Assembly: GCF_000828615.1 (NCBI RefSeq)
Contig: NZ_AP012273.1
Location: forward strand, 186,001 to 250,000
DNA from: Thiolapillus brandeum
GTDB taxonomy: Bacteria > Pseudomonadota > Gammaproteobacteria > Chromatiales > Chromatiaceae
Length of the DNA: 64,000 nt
Reading direction: 5' to 3'
Shown piece after piece: positions 44,369-53,742 of this stretch. Position 1 is the first letter of the stretch, and each line of letters starts with the position of its first letter. The notes beneath the pieces were generated by a model. It ran no database searches. It worked only from the letters and a program-made list of their open reading frames with translations, and was not told the DNA's origin. Both the position numbers and the translations under genes were made by a program.

Positions 44369-46330
44369 TTATTGTTGAGGGCGTTTTTGCCAGACCAGCA
44401 GCAGTTGTCCGTCCCTGACTTTTCGATGCCCCATGTCTGAGGCTTCAATGTCCATTTTTAGCTGGTTCAGAGCGGTTTGTCCATTCTCGCTGTTTCCCGG
44501 CCAGGTCAACAGTCCCAGCCACTGTCTTTTCTTCTGTTCGACGACTTCTCCCAGCCACACCGGCTGGCCGGTTTCCTCTATGAGCCAGTTGCCCGGCCAA
44601 AGGTAAAGAACGGTACGCTGATCCTGTCCGGATTTGGCCAGTACCAAGGGGGACATCCGGCCACCATGGCTGTGAGGTAGCAAGGGCAGGCTGGACAATT
44701 CGCTTCCAGCGGTCAGCAGTTTAAGCCATTCCAGACCATGGGCGGGGGTTTCCTTGTGCCAACCCCGTTGTTCCAGCTGTGCCGCCAGGGGTTGCACCGC
44801 TCCTGCATATTGCAGATTCAGTGGGCGGTCTTTTCTTTCCAGGATGTCCTTGCGCCAGGCGGACAGTTTACGCCAGCCGGTGTTCTGCCATTCCTGCAGG
44901 TTCATACTGCCTTCGATCTGCAGGGTGAAAGGCCGTGGAGGTGGTGCTTCCACTCCCAGAGTGGATGCCATGCCCAGAACAATGACGCTCAGGCCGGTGA
45001 TCAGCGCCAGCCTGCCTGCAATGGGGTGATCCTGGACGTGTGTGCGATATGCCAGCCCCATGGCGGTACTCCAGAGGATGCCGCCAGCCAGGGCATGCAG
45101 CACGGCCAGCAGGCTTGATCCCAGATAAAGCTGAGCCAGTATCACTGCCATGATCAGTACGCTGGCGGTGGAATAGATACGCCAGCGGCGGGCATGGGAC
45201 ATGGGGGTGGTGACCAGCACGGCGGCCATGCCGAAGAACACCGTGGCGCGCAGTACGAATACGTCGGGCAGTACGGCCATCAGGGCCGGGTTGTGACGCA
45301 ACAGGCCTTCCAGACCGATACTCAACAGCCAGATACTGCCGCAGGCCGCGAGCCAATGGCGGGTGGCACGGTGGTGGCCGGCGATCCACAACACCAGGGA
45401 TACCACCAGCAACATGGCCAGGGTGGCGCTTTTGCCCGCCAGGGCAGACAGGGCCAGCATGATGTGATCCCCGGTGGGGGTGGCCAGGCTTTTCAGGCCC
45501 AGGTGCAAGGCATTGTTTGCAACCAGCAGAGGGGCTGCGGGCAGCAGGGCGATGATGGCCAGGAGGATGCTGGACAGCACCAGCAGGCCGGCGAGCATGG
45601 CCAGACCCGCAGATTCGGGATGATGGGGATCTCCCAGGGCGCGGGCGATGCGGCTCAGTTTCGGGTGGCGTTCGCCAAAACCAAGAATCCGCTGCACCAG
45701 ATCCTTGCTGTGAGGCTGGATGAGCAGGAACAGGCGGTGAGACAACCAGCCCAGGAACCACAGGCTGCCCACCAGCAGCACCAGCAGGATCACCAGGCGC
45801 AGGGCCACTTCCGAAGCCAGTTCCATGGAAGCGCCAAAGGCCATGCCGGGAAGCAGGTAGGCGGGCGCCCAGACCAGGGCGGACAGGACATTGGCAAACA
45901 GGAATGCCGGGGAAGACATGTTCATCATTCCGGCCACCAGGGGGATGACCGCCCGCACGGGGCCGAAAAACCGGCCGATGGCCACGCTCTTGCCGCCGTA
46001 GCGGCGGAAGAAGGCCATGCCTTTTTCCAGCATGGCGGGATGCTTGCTGAAAGGCCACAGGCCAGTAAGCTGCTGCTGGTAACGCTTGCCCAGCCAGAAA
46101 CTCAGGCCGTCTCCGGCCACTGCTCCAAGGATGGCCCAGAGCACCATGAGCCAGAAGTCCAGGGCGCCTGTGCCGATGAGAGCGCCCACGGCAAACATGA
46201 CCGCCACTCCCGGTACCATGATACCCACCACGGCCAGGGATTCGGCAAAGGCCATGAGAAACACCACCACCCCGGCCCAGCCGGGATGGGCGCCGACCCA
46301 AGCCAGAAGCTGCTGGAAGCTTTCAGCCAA
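44369..46330 (-). CDS. DedA domain fused to a degenerate PAP2-like domain and LssY-like C-terminus
   Basis: This 653-residue inner-membrane protein starts with a DedA/SNARE-associated domain (about 1-200; GRFFGPVRAVIPLVAGMMNM carries the family arginine and proline). A second set of helices (about 230-440) aligns by position with a PAP2 phosphatase. However, where active enzymes have PSGH it has PDVFVLRATVFFG, and where they have SRxxLGxHxxxD it has AQLYLGSSLLAVLHAL. The catalytic histidines and arginine are thus missing. The rest (about 470-653) is a soluble LssY-C-like domain. DedA proteins flip lipid carriers; the fused domain may now only bind lipid or have a structural role. The gene is 2 bp downstream of hemL. 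Confidence 0.85.
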   Translation of the reverse strand: MAESFQQLLAWVGAHPGWAGVVVFLMAFAESLAVVGIMVPGVAVMFAVGALIGTGALDFWLMVLWAILGAVAGDGLSFWLGKRYQQQLTGLWPFSKHPAMLEKGMAFFRRYGGKSVAIGRFFGPVRAVIPLVAGMMNMSSPAFLFANVLSALVWAPAYLLPGMAFGASMELASEVALRLVILLVLLVGSLWFLGWLSHRLFLLIQPHSKDLVQRILGFGERHPKLSRIARALGDPHHPESAGLAMLAGLLVLSSILLAIIALLPAAPLLVANNALHLGLKSLATPTGDHIMLALSALAGKSATLAMLLVVSLVLWIAGHHRATRHWLAACGSIWLLSIGLEGLLRHNPALMAVLPDVFVLRATVFFGMAAVLVTTPMSHARRWRIYSTASVLIMAVILAQLYLGSSLLAVLHALAGGILWSTAMGLAYRTHVQDHPIAGRLALITGLSVIVLGMASTLGVEAPPPRPFTLQIEGSMNLQEWQNTGWRKLSAWRKDILERKDRPLNLQYAGAVQPLAAQLEQRGWHKETPAHGLEWLKLLTAGSELSSLPLLPHSHGGRMSPLVLAKSGQDQRTVLYLWPGNWLIEETGQPVWLGEVVEQKKRQWLGLLTWPGNSENGQTALNQLKMDIEASDMGHRKVRDGQLLLVWQKRPQQ

Positions 46331-46332
46331 GG

Positions 46333-47613
46333 TCAGAGACGGGTGAAGGCCTTGCGTGCGGCGGCCAGAGTCGTTTCCAGATCCTCGTCGGAATGCGCCG
46401 CGGAGACGAAGCCTGCCTCGAAGGCCGAGGGGGCGAGATACACGCTTTCATCCAGCATGGCATGGAAAAATGCCTTGAACCTCTCCTGGTCACAGGCCAT
46501 GGAGCCCGCGAAGTCCGTTACCGTGTCGGCTTCGGTGAAGAACAGGCCGAACATGCCGCCCAGGTGATTTTCCGTGACAGGGATTCCTGCGTCCCTGCCC
46601 GCCTGCACCAGGCCGGTGATGAGCGTTTCCGTTTTCCTGCCCAGTTCGTCGAAGAATCCCGGAGCGGAGATCAGCTCCAGGGTTTTCAGTCCTGCAGCCA
46701 TGGCTACGGGGTTGCCGGACAGGGTGCCTGCCTGATACACGGGGCCGAGGGGGGCGATCTTTTCCATGATCCCGCGCCTGCCGCCAAAGGCGCCTACGGG
46801 CATGCCCCCGCCGATGACCTTGCCCAGGGTGGTCAGGTCGGGGGTTATGTCGTACAGGCCCTGCACGCCGCCCAGTCCCACACGGAAGCCGGTCATGACC
46901 TCGTCAAAGATGAGCACCGTGCCGTACTGGTCGCAGACCTGGCGCAGACCCTCCAGGAATCCCGGCACCGGGGGAATGCAGTTCATGTTGCCGGCCACGG
47001 GCTCGACGATGATGCAGGCGATTTCCTCGCCGATCCTGCGGAAAGCCTCCTGCACCTGTTCCAGGTTGTTGTAGTCCAGGGTAATGGTCTGCTCCGCCAG
47101 GCAGGCGGGCACGCCGGGGGAAGAAGGTTCGCCCAGGGTCAGGGCGCCGGAGCCGGCCTTCACCAGCAGGGAGTCGGAATGGCCGTGGTAGCAGCCTTCG
47201 AACTTGACGATCTTGTCCCGTCCGGTATAGCCCCGGGCCAGGCGGATGGCGGACATGGTCGCTTCGGTGCCGGAAGACACCATGCGCACCATTTCGATGG
47301 AAGGCACCAGCTCGCAGACCTTGTCCGCGATGCGGATCTCCAGTTCCGTGGGAGCGCCGAAGGACAAGCCCCGGGGGACAGCCTGCTGCACGGCTTCGAT
47401 GACTTCGGGATGCGCATGTCCCAGGATCATGGGGCCCCAGGATCCCACATAGTCGATATAGCGGCGGCCTTCACTGTCAAAGATATAAGGACCGCTGGCG
47501 TGGTCGATGAACACCGGATCGCCGCCCACGCCCTTGAAGGCGCGCACGGGGGAGTTCACCCCGCCGGGTATGTGTTGCTGGGCTTTTGTGAACAGGTCGT
47601 GGGATGTACTCAT
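46333..47613 (-). CDS. hemL: glutamate-1-semialdehyde 2,1-aminomutase
   Basis: This 426-residue PLP enzyme makes 5-aminolevulinate from glutamate-1-semialdehyde in the C5 route of tetrapyrrole synthesis. Conserved segments include [15 protein letters not shown] at the N-terminus, [35 protein letters not shown] and the PLP lysine in [18 protein letters not shown]. Its length is normal. The start overlaps the thiE stop by 4 bp and its stop lies 2 bp from the DedA/PAP2 gene, so thiD, thiE, hemL, the DedA gene and the response regulator appear to form one leftward operon. Confidence 0.98.
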   Translation of the reverse strand: MSTSHDLFTKAQQHIPGGVNSPVRAFKGVGGDPVFIDHASGPYIFDSEGRRYIDYVGSWGPMILGHAHPEVIEAVQQAVPRGLSFGAPTELEIRIADKVCELVPSIEMVRMVSSGTEATMSAIRLARGYTGRDKIVKFEGCYHGHSDSLLVKAGSGALTLGEPSSPGVPACLAEQTITLDYNNLEQVQEAFRRIGEEIACIIVEPVAGNMNCIPPVPGFLEGLRQVCDQYGTVLIFDEVMTGFRVGLGGVQGLYDITPDLTTLGKVIGGGMPVGAFGGRRGIMEKIAPLGPVYQAGTLSGNPVAMAAGLKTLELISAPGFFDELGRKTETLITGLVQAGRDAGIPVTENHLGGMFGLFFTEADTVTDFAGSMACDQERFKAFFHAMLDESVYLAPSAFEAGFVSAAHSDEDLETTLAAARKAFTRL

Positions 47614-48245
47614 GGGTTTCCTCGAAAAGCTTTGAAAGTTTGATCGATGCGGCGGGCGGCTTTTTCCGGATCCGGCTGTGCAAACAGTCCCTGGATCATG
47701 GCCAGCATGTCCACCCCGGTTTCGATGACGGATGGGGCATTTTCCGGGGTTATGCCGCCGATGGCAACCAGAGGGAGACTGAGTTCCTTCCTGGCCTGGC
47801 GCAGCAGTTCCAGTCCGGCCCGGCGGGCCAGGGGTTTGGTGGAGGAAGGAAATACCGCGCCGAAGGCGACATAATCGGCTCCCTGTGCCGAGGCCTGATG
47901 GGCCCGTTCCATATCGTTGTAACAGGAAATGCCGATAACCGCTTCAGGCCCGAGGAGGGCGCGGGCCTGTTCCAGGCTCATGTCATCCTCGCCAAGGTGT
48001 ACGCCCTGGGCGCCGCTGGCCTGGCACAGGTCGGTGTCATCGTTGATGATCAGCAGGGCTTGGTATTTGCGGCACAGTGTTCCCAGATCCCTGGCCTGGT
48101 TCAGGCGTTGCTCCCGGTCCTGGGATTTGTCCCGGTACTGCAAAATACGGCATCCCCCGCGCAGCAGGGCTTCAACCTGTTCCAGTAGAGCGGGGCCGTG
48201 CAGATTCCGGGGTGTGATGGCATACAGGCCACTCAGCCGATGCAT
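47610..48245 (-). CDS. thiE: thiamine phosphate synthase
   Basis: This 211-residue enzyme couples the pyrimidine (HMP-PP) and thiazole phosphate moieties to thiamine phosphate. Diagnostic stretches are [29 protein letters not shown] and [20 protein letters not shown], followed by [13 protein letters not shown]. The protein is complete. It overlaps thiD by 13 bp and hemL by 4 bp, so all three are translated from one message. The thiD-thiE-hemL order is common in gammaproteobacteria. No TPP riboswitch was recognised upstream of thiD in the 145-bp gap. Confidence 0.96.
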   Translation of the reverse strand: MHRLSGLYAITPRNLHGPALLEQVEALLRGGCRILQYRDKSQDREQRLNQARDLGTLCRKYQALLIINDDTDLCQASGAQGVHLGEDDMSLEQARALLGPEAVIGISCYNDMERAHQASAQGADYVAFGAVFPSSTKPLARRAGLELLRQARKELSLPLVAIGGITPENAPSVIETGVDMLAMIQGLFAQPDPEKAARRIDQTFKAFRGNP

Positions 48246-49009
48246 GGATATCTTCCTGGAATGAACTGCCCTTTACCGGGGTGGAAAGCCCTGTCGAGGG
48301 CGTGCCAGGTGTAGTTCTGGGCGGCATCCACGGCGTCATCCAGGGTTTGCCCCCGGGCCAATCCTCCGGCAATGGCCGAGGCCAGGGTGCAGCCGGAGCC
48401 ATGATAGCTGCCGGGGAGCTTCGGCCATTGCCAGTGGCGGGTCTGTTGTTCCTGGTACAGGCTGTTGGTCACCTGGCCGTGGCTGGATTCGTCCGCGCCG
48501 GTAATGAGTATGGCGCCACAGCCCCTTTTCATCAGGCTGTGGGCGCAGTCCTCAGGGCCTGTCCGGCCGCTCAGCGCCCGGGCTTCCCGACGGTTGGGGG
48601 TGATCAGACGGGCCTTTTCAAGGAGGGGCAGGAGCATATCGGTGCTGCTCATGGCCTGTCCGCTCCCGGAGGCCAATACCGTGTCCAGCACCAGAGGAAC
48701 ATCAGGCAGGGCTTCGCAGATGCTGTGGATTTCGGCAGCGATGCGGGCATCGCCCACCAGGCCCACTTTGATGGCGGCCACAGGATAGTCGTGAATGATG
48801 CGCTGCGCCTGTTGTCTCAGGATATCGGCAGCTACCGGGTGAACCCGGTACACACGGCGGCTGTCCTGTTCCGTGAGGCAGGTGATCAGGGCAGCAGCAT
48901 GGCAGCCGTTGGCGGCCAGGGTTTCGATATCCGCCTGGATCCCGGCGCCACCGCTGGGATCCAGGCCGGAGATACACAAAACAACGGGACTGGATGTGAC
49001 TTCTGTCAT
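48233..49009 (-). CDS. thiD: hydroxymethylpyrimidine/phosphomethylpyrimidine kinase
   Basis: This 258-residue ribokinase-like enzyme phosphorylates HMP and HMP-phosphate in thiamine synthesis. The substrate-binding GLDPSGGAGIQADIETLAANG near the N-terminus and the anion-hole and catalytic stretch GSYHGSGCTLASAIAGGLARG near the end are intact. The middle LITPNRREARAL is also conserved. The ATG at 49009 is supported by sequence and position. It is the first gene of the leftward thiD-thiE-hemL run and diverges from the DUF5063-like gene at 49154; the promoters of both must lie in the intervening 144 bp. Confidence 0.95.
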   Translation of the reverse strand: MTEVTSSPVVLCISGLDPSGGAGIQADIETLAANGCHAAALITCLTEQDSRRVYRVHPVAADILRQQAQRIIHDYPVAAIKVGLVGDARIAAEIHSICEALPDVPLVLDTVLASGSGQAMSSTDMLLPLLEKARLITPNRREARALSGRTGPEDCAHSLMKRGCGAILITGADESSHGQVTNSLYQEQQTRHWQWPKLPGSYHGSGCTLASAIAGGLARGQTLDDAVDAAQNYTWHALDRAFHPGKGQFIPGRYPCIG

Positions 49010-49153
49010 GGCGCAAGTATACGCCAGCCGGTCCTTCCGGGCAGAGTCTCGGAACTTGGTCTACAATTAACCCACGAACGAGAGGCCTGGCCTCGATCCC
49101 TTATTGATTTTCGAGAGTTTCTTCCGGGTGTTTTTATCTGGACAGGTGAGCTT

Positions 49154-49630
49154 ATGACTGCCCAATTTGAGAATCTGCGCGAGATAGCCAGTGAATACTG
49201 CCACATCATCGAGTCGGTGGGAGAGGATCGCTCGGACTGGCTGAAAAAAGTCTTCAAGGTGCTGCCCCAGTTGCACGCGGCTATTGCAGTGATGCTGGAA
49301 CAGGACAGTGCCGGAGGACATCCCGTGGAGGCCAACCTGGAGCTGCGTTTCTCCCTGTTCACCAAGCTGCACCAACTCCTCGGAGAGAAGGATGCCTACT
49401 GGATGGAATATGACCTGGGGCATGAGGAATGCCGCAGCGGCAGTCTGGCGGATGATCTCACGGATATCTATTGCGAGTTGAAGCAGGGGCTGATGATGCT
49501 TGAAGAGGAAGAATCCAATGCCGATGGCATTCTGCGCAACTGGCGGGCCGGTTACCGTATCCACTGGGGCCAACATCTGGTGGATGCCGAGCGGCATCTC
49601 TACGATCTCTCTACCCGGGGACGTATCTGA
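49154..49630 (+). CDS. DUF5063-like protein
   Basis: This small acidic cytoplasmic protein of about 158 residues looks largely helical (ENLREIASEYCHIIES, VLPQLHAAIAVMLEQ, DLTDIYCELKQGLMMLEEEE) and ends WRAGYRIHWGQHLVDAERHL. The pattern fits the uncharacterised DUF5063 group. ATG at 49154 has AGGTGAG just upstream. The open frame extends far upstream, but that part overlaps thiD on the other strand and is not conserved. The triheme cytochrome gene begins 3 bp after the stop, so they are probably co-transcribed. The function is unknown. Confidence 0.72.
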   Translation: MTAQFENLREIASEYCHIIESVGEDRSDWLKKVFKVLPQLHAAIAVMLEQDSAGGHPVEANLELRFSLFTKLHQLLGEKDAYWMEYDLGHEECRSGSLADDLTDIYCELKQGLMMLEEEESNADGILRNWRAGYRIHWGQHLVDAERHLYDLSTRGRI

Positions 49631-49633
49631 ATC

Positions 49634-50470
49634 ATGATGCGCCTGCTTCTTGTGTTGGCCATCGTGGCCGGTCAATCTCTGCTGGCGGCGGAACAGGAGA
49701 AAACCCTCACCCTGCAACTGCCTCCCGCATCCCTGGAAAAATGGTATCGCCCGGCCAACAAACACGATGTGTGGCTGCACACCATGTTCCGTCTGCGCCG
49801 GGAAATGCAGGCGGTTTCCGAGTATTCCGCCCTGGAAGACCAGGCCCGTCTGGAGAAATGGCTGGGAAAACTGGAAAAGGACTACCTGTCCATTGGCAGG
49901 ATGGTGCCCGAATGGCGGGATGAGCTGGAAACAGAACTGCTGGACAGGATGCGCGTGCTGGCCAGGGCCGGTGATTGGCAGGGCCTGGCCCGGGCGCAGC
50001 GCAAGCTGGGCAAATCCTGCCAATCCTGTCACTCGGAATACAAGCTCACTGCGGCATTGCGTTACCGGGCGCCGGACTTCGCTTCGGTGAAAGTGGAATC
50101 TGAAGAAACCATGGATGAGGAAGACTACCGCCGGGTCATGTCCCGCCTGAGCCTGCTTCTCAACCGGGTGAAGATTGCCGGGGAGGACGGGCGCCAAAGT
50201 GCCGCTCTGGATGCCCTGGAGGAACTGCAACAGCGCCTGGCCGACCTGGGCAATAGCTGCGCTGCCTGCCATAAGCATGAGACGGCCCGCCAGGCCATTC
50301 TCGGCGAGGCGGCGACAGGATCACTGGCCCATGTGCGCAAAGGCCTGGAGGCCGGGAACAGGAAGCAGGCGGGCCGCTATCTGGGTGAGTTCGCGGTGGG
50401 CGTGTGCGCCGACTGCCATGCCATCCATCGCCTGCAGGCCGGTATGCGGCGCATGCTCACACCAGACTGA
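49634..50470 (+). CDS. triheme c-type cytochrome
   Basis: This 278-residue exported cytochrome has a short signal peptide (LLLVLAIVAGQSLLAAE) and three haem-binding sites: CQSCH (129-133), CAACH (209-213) and CADCH (258-262). The helical sections before each site (MFRLRREMQAVSEYSALEDQ, VMSRLSLLLNRVKIAGEDG) resemble cytochrome c'-like four-helix bundles with haem near the C-terminus, here apparently duplicated. It should act in the periplasm as an electron carrier. Two ATGs (49634 and 49637) are possible. It follows the DUF5063-like gene by 3 bp and converges with the endonuclease gene at 50485. The redox partner is unknown. Confidence 0.88.
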   Translation: MMRLLLVLAIVAGQSLLAAEQEKTLTLQLPPASLEKWYRPANKHDVWLHTMFRLRREMQAVSEYSALEDQARLEKWLGKLEKDYLSIGRMVPEWRDELETELLDRMRVLARAGDWQGLARAQRKLGKSCQSCHSEYKLTAALRYRAPDFASVKVESEETMDEEDYRRVMSRLSLLLNRVKIAGEDGRQSAALDALEELQQRLADLGNSCAACHKHETARQAILGEAATGSLAHVRKGLEAGNRKQAGRYLGEFAVGVCADCHAIHRLQAGMRRMLTPD

Positions 50471-50484
50471 CAAAGACTCCCGGG

Positions 50485-51105
50485 CTATTTGATCCAGGGA
50501 TTGAGTTTTCCCTGGATCCTGGCCACGGCCCGGTTGTGGCGCTTTTCTTCCTCGTCCGGGGGGTACTGGTGGTTCCATTTTTCCAGCAGCTTGCGTTGTT
50601 TGCGGTACAGATCGAGTCCATACTCGTCAGACATATAGAGCATGGCTCTGGCGATACGCCCTCTGGCCCGGGGGCGCGGTTCCACCCGGTGCTTGCGGAA
50701 GTCCACTTCGAAATCACAGTTCTTGTAGTAATGATCCTCGCCGGGAATGATGCCAAAGGGCATGGAGCTGCGGGTCTGGTTTACATCCTTGCGCGCCGCG
50801 TACATGTTGTGCATGTCGGATTCGATGAAATTGAAACGCGGACTGTTGTGGCGGCATTGTTCACGCTTGCCGCAGTGCAGCTTTTTCGTCACCCAGCTCA
50901 TGGGATACACGTGTTCCACGTTTACCTTGCGGTCGAAAGGGCGGAACTGTCTGCCGCAGTACAGGGTCTCTCCACCCCGGGGATAGACGGTCTGCCAGTA
51001 GTCGCGCAGACTGTCCAGGTAGTTTCTGTCCGGCTGGCGTGAACAGGCGCTGGTGCTCCACAGGGCTATGCCCAGGGCGAAAGACAGGAAAAATCTCGTG
51101 TTCAT
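50485..51105 (-). CDS. endonuclease I-type secreted nuclease
   Basis: This nuclease of about 206 residues, of the EndA/Dns family, has an export signal (FFLSFALGIALWSTSAC) and cysteines in the mature part. The catalytic region reads VNVEHVYPMSWV with the active histidine, followed by FNFIESDMHNMYAARKDVNQ, both typical of the beta-beta-alpha metal fold. It should degrade extracellular or periplasmic DNA. ATG at 51105 is chosen because the signal peptide starts there; the frame continues upstream. A lipobox-like TSAC is weak. It diverges from the Sel1-like gene across 85 bp. Confidence 0.88.
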   Translation of the reverse strand: MNTRFFLSFALGIALWSTSACSRQPDRNYLDSLRDYWQTVYPRGGETLYCGRQFRPFDRKVNVEHVYPMSWVTKKLHCGKREQCRHNSPRFNFIESDMHNMYAARKDVNQTRSSMPFGIIPGEDHYYKNCDFEVDFRKHRVEPRPRARGRIARAMLYMSDEYGLDLYRKQRKLLEKWNHQYPPDEEEKRHNRAVARIQGKLNPWIK

Positions 51106-51190
51106 GGATATTCGGCACATTTCAGTTGCTGGAGAATTGCGATAATATCCCTGATTCCCTCCGCTCACCACAATCCGTCACTGGAATACT

Positions 51191-51802
51191 ATGGAAGACA
51201 CAGAAAAAAAGGCATCGGCATCCGCGACCAACCGCCTGTGGTTGATTCTCAGTGCGGTCATGGCCGTGACCATCATCGCTGTGTTCATGGTGCCTGACGG
51301 CAAAGAGCAGGCCCAGGATATTCCACCGCCCCCGGCGCCGGTTTCCCGGGAACCGGCAGCGGCCGTGGAGCCCTCGGTGTCTGCACAGCCGCCGGAGCCG
51401 GTTTCCACGGCAGCAGCAGCGATGGGCGCGGGTGAAGCGGCCAGGAAACTCCTGGCCGAATCCCCGGATTTGGATGCTGCGACCCTATACCAGCATGCCC
51501 GGGCATTTCGTCAGGAGGGCCGTACGGAGGATGCCTGGCTGCTGTATTTCAAAGCGGCCCGGGAAGGAAGTGCCGCCGCCGCCATGGCTCTTGCGGAGCA
51601 GGCTGATCCGGCCTATTTCGATGCCCGCAACAGCCTCCTCGATGCACCTGATCTGGTTCAGGCGCACAAATGGTATCAGCAGGCCAAACGCAACGGCAGT
51701 CGGGAAGCGGAAAAGCGCCTGGAACAACTGCTGGAGCAAATGCGGAAAGCAGCTGCTGACGGTGATCGTCAGGCACAAATGCTATTGGCGAAATGGAAGT
51801 AA
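51191..51802 (+). CDS. membrane-anchored Sel1-like repeat protein
   Basis: This 203-residue protein has one N-terminal transmembrane helix (LWLILSAVMAVTIIAVFMV), a proline/alanine-rich linker (about 40-78), and a helical C-terminal part with Sel1-like repeats (AAREGSAAAAMALAEQAD, VQAHKWYQQAKRNGSREAEKRL). It should face the periplasm. Sel1 domains mediate protein contacts. The VWA gene begins 5 bp after its stop, so it is the first gene of a four-gene operon with a VWA protein and an ABC transporter. Confidence 0.75.
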   Translation: MEDTEKKASASATNRLWLILSAVMAVTIIAVFMVPDGKEQAQDIPPPPAPVSREPAAAVEPSVSAQPPEPVSTAAAAMGAGEAARKLLAESPDLDAATLYQHARAFRQEGRTEDAWLLYFKAAREGSAAAAMALAEQADPAYFDARNSLLDAPDLVQAHKWYQQAKRNGSREAEKRLEQLLEQMRKAAADGDRQAQMLLAKWK

Positions 51803-51807
51803 ATGCA

Positions 51808-53742
51808 ATGAAGAAGATTGTTCTGGCCCTATGCCTGTTCCTGGTGTTGACTCCGCTGCTGGCGGATGAGCGCCAACCCCTGCTGATACCTGGAAAGACC
51901 GCCCTGTACCAGCGTGTACTGTCCGTTCCCGAAGCCCGCCTGGCGGATCAGCCGGGAGATGCCCAGGGGGTGGAAGTCACGCCTTTCAGCGCTTTCTATG
52001 TGTACGAACGCCGACAGCAGAATGGCCGTGAATGGCTGCTCCTGGGCACGGATCGCCATGGCAGCCTCAGTGGCTGGATGGCGGCCCGGGACAGCATTGC
52101 CTGGAACCAGGGCTTGACCGTGGAGTTCAAGGATCCTGCCGGCCATGACCGGGTGCTGATGTACAAGGACGAAGCCGCCTTGAAGGCCCTGGCAAAGTCC
52201 GGTGCAGACGCCGACTATGACCAACTCTACCGCCAGGCGGTGCAGGGCCAACTGCCGGAGGATTCCCCGGTGATTGCCATCCAGCCTGCCGGACATATCG
52301 ATATCCGCAAGGATTTCTATCTGGTGCCCATTCTGGATTTCCAGGACACCTGGCTGGGCAGCGAACAGGCGCGTATGTTGAAGATCGCCAGCGTCCCCCT
52401 GGAGAACCCCGAGCCGCAGCCCGCTGCGGCCGCCGATGATGAATATACAGCGGGTCTGGTTTTTGTCATCGATGCCAGCCTGTCCATGGACGAATACATC
52501 GAGCGCACCCGCGAAGCGGTGATGAAGATCTACGACCAGTTGGGCGATGCCGGTCAGTTGGGAAAAGTGAACTTCGGCCTGGTGGCCTTTCGTGACAATG
52601 CCAGGGCCGTGCCCGGCCTGGATTATACGGCCAAAACCTGGGTTACCCTGGAAGAGGGCCGCAATCCAGGCGCCTTTCTGGAAAAGGTGGGCCAGCTTTC
52701 GGCGGCCAGGGTATCCAGCCGGGACTTTCGTGAAGATGCCTATGCCGGATTGCAGCAGGCCATATCGGGCATGAACTGGCAGGGCCATGATGCCCGCTAT
52801 ATCGTGCTCATTACGGATGCGGGCGCCCGGGAAGGCAATGATCCCCTGTCCACTACCGGCCTGTCCACGGAGGATGTGCGCCAGCTGGCGCAGGACAACG
52901 GTATTGCGATTTTCGTCCTGCACCTCAAGACACCGGCAACCATGGCGGATCATCAGGCAGCCGAGGCCCAATACCAGGAGTTGTCGGATTTTCCCGGTAT
53001 CGGCAGCCTGTACTATGGGGTGCTCACGGGAGACGTGGCTGAGTTTGGCACAGTGCTGGACAGTCTGGCGGGGCAGATTTCCGCCCAGGTGGCCCAGGGC
53101 GTGAACCGGCCCGAACCTGACAGCCCGGTGGTGAAGAACAACCCCCGCCTGGCGGAACTCCAGGGCAAGGTGGAGAAGCTGGGCTATGCCCTGCGTATGC
53201 AGTATCTGCGGCAGCACAAGGGGGGCAGGCTTCCCCGGGTGTTCGATGCCTGGATGCTGGATCATGATATCCGCGAGCCGGCGCGCCAGGTGGTGAATGT
53301 GCGCGTGCTGCTTACCCGCGACCAGCTGTCCGACCTGCATGATGTGTTGCAGCAGGTATTGCGCACGGCTGAGGAAGGTCTGCTTTCACCCCAGACCTTT
53401 CTCGATGAGCTCAAGAGCCTGGCGGCCACCATCAGCCGCAACCCGGAGGAGTTGGGCCGCACCACGGCGACCACCGCGGGGGAAGGCAACAGCCTGGTGG
53501 ACATGGGTTTCATTGGCGATTACATCGAAGGCCTTCCCTACACCGGTGAAGTCATGTCTTTGTCTCTGGACGACTGGCAGAGCTGGCCGGTGCGGCGCCA
53601 GGTGGATTTTCTGCGCCGCCTGGAAGACAAGATCGCCTATTATCGCGCCCTGCATGACAACACGGACTTGTGGATCAGTCTGGACAAGGGGCCTGTGAGC
53701 GGTGATTCGGTCTTCCCTCTGCCTTTGGATATGCTGCCCTGA
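51808..53742 (+). CDS. periplasmic VWA-domain protein resembling the sensor half of PpkA
   Basis: The product (about 644 residues) has a clear signal peptide (MKKIVLALCLFLVLTPLLADE). A first SH3/GW-like region follows (about 30-110), with TALYQRVLSVPEARL and GSLSGWMAARD. A von Willebrand A domain (about 215-420) has an intact MIDAS motif DASLS (222-226) and YIVLITDAGAREG. The C-terminal 200 residues (QYLRQHKGGRLPRVFDAWML and beyond) are helical. The arrangement matches the non-kinase part of the type VI secretion kinase PpkA, but no kinase domain is present. ATG at 51808 is preferred over 51793 because of the signal peptide and GGAAG. Its stop overlaps the ABC ATPase start. Confidence 0.8.
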   Translation: MKKIVLALCLFLVLTPLLADERQPLLIPGKTALYQRVLSVPEARLADQPGDAQGVEVTPFSAFYVYERRQQNGREWLLLGTDRHGSLSGWMAARDSIAWNQGLTVEFKDPAGHDRVLMYKDEAALKALAKSGADADYDQLYRQAVQGQLPEDSPVIAIQPAGHIDIRKDFYLVPILDFQDTWLGSEQARMLKIASVPLENPEPQPAAAADDEYTAGLVFVIDASLSMDEYIERTREAVMKIYDQLGDAGQLGKVNFGLVAFRDNARAVPGLDYTAKTWVTLEEGRNPGAFLEKVGQLSAARVSSRDFREDAYAGLQQAISGMNWQGHDARYIVLITDAGAREGNDPLSTTGLSTEDVRQLAQDNGIAIFVLHLKTPATMADHQAAEAQYQELSDFPGIGSLYYGVLTGDVAEFGTVLDSLAGQISAQVAQGVNRPEPDSPVVKNNPRLAELQGKVEKLGYALRMQYLRQHKGGRLPRVFDAWMLDHDIREPARQVVNVRVLLTRDQLSDLHDVLQQVLRTAEEGLLSPQTFLDELKSLAATISRNPEELGRTTATTAGEGNSLVDMGFIGDYIEGLPYTGEVMSLSLDDWQSWPVRRQVDFLRRLEDKIAYYRALHDNTDLWISLDKGPVSGDSVFPLPLDMLP

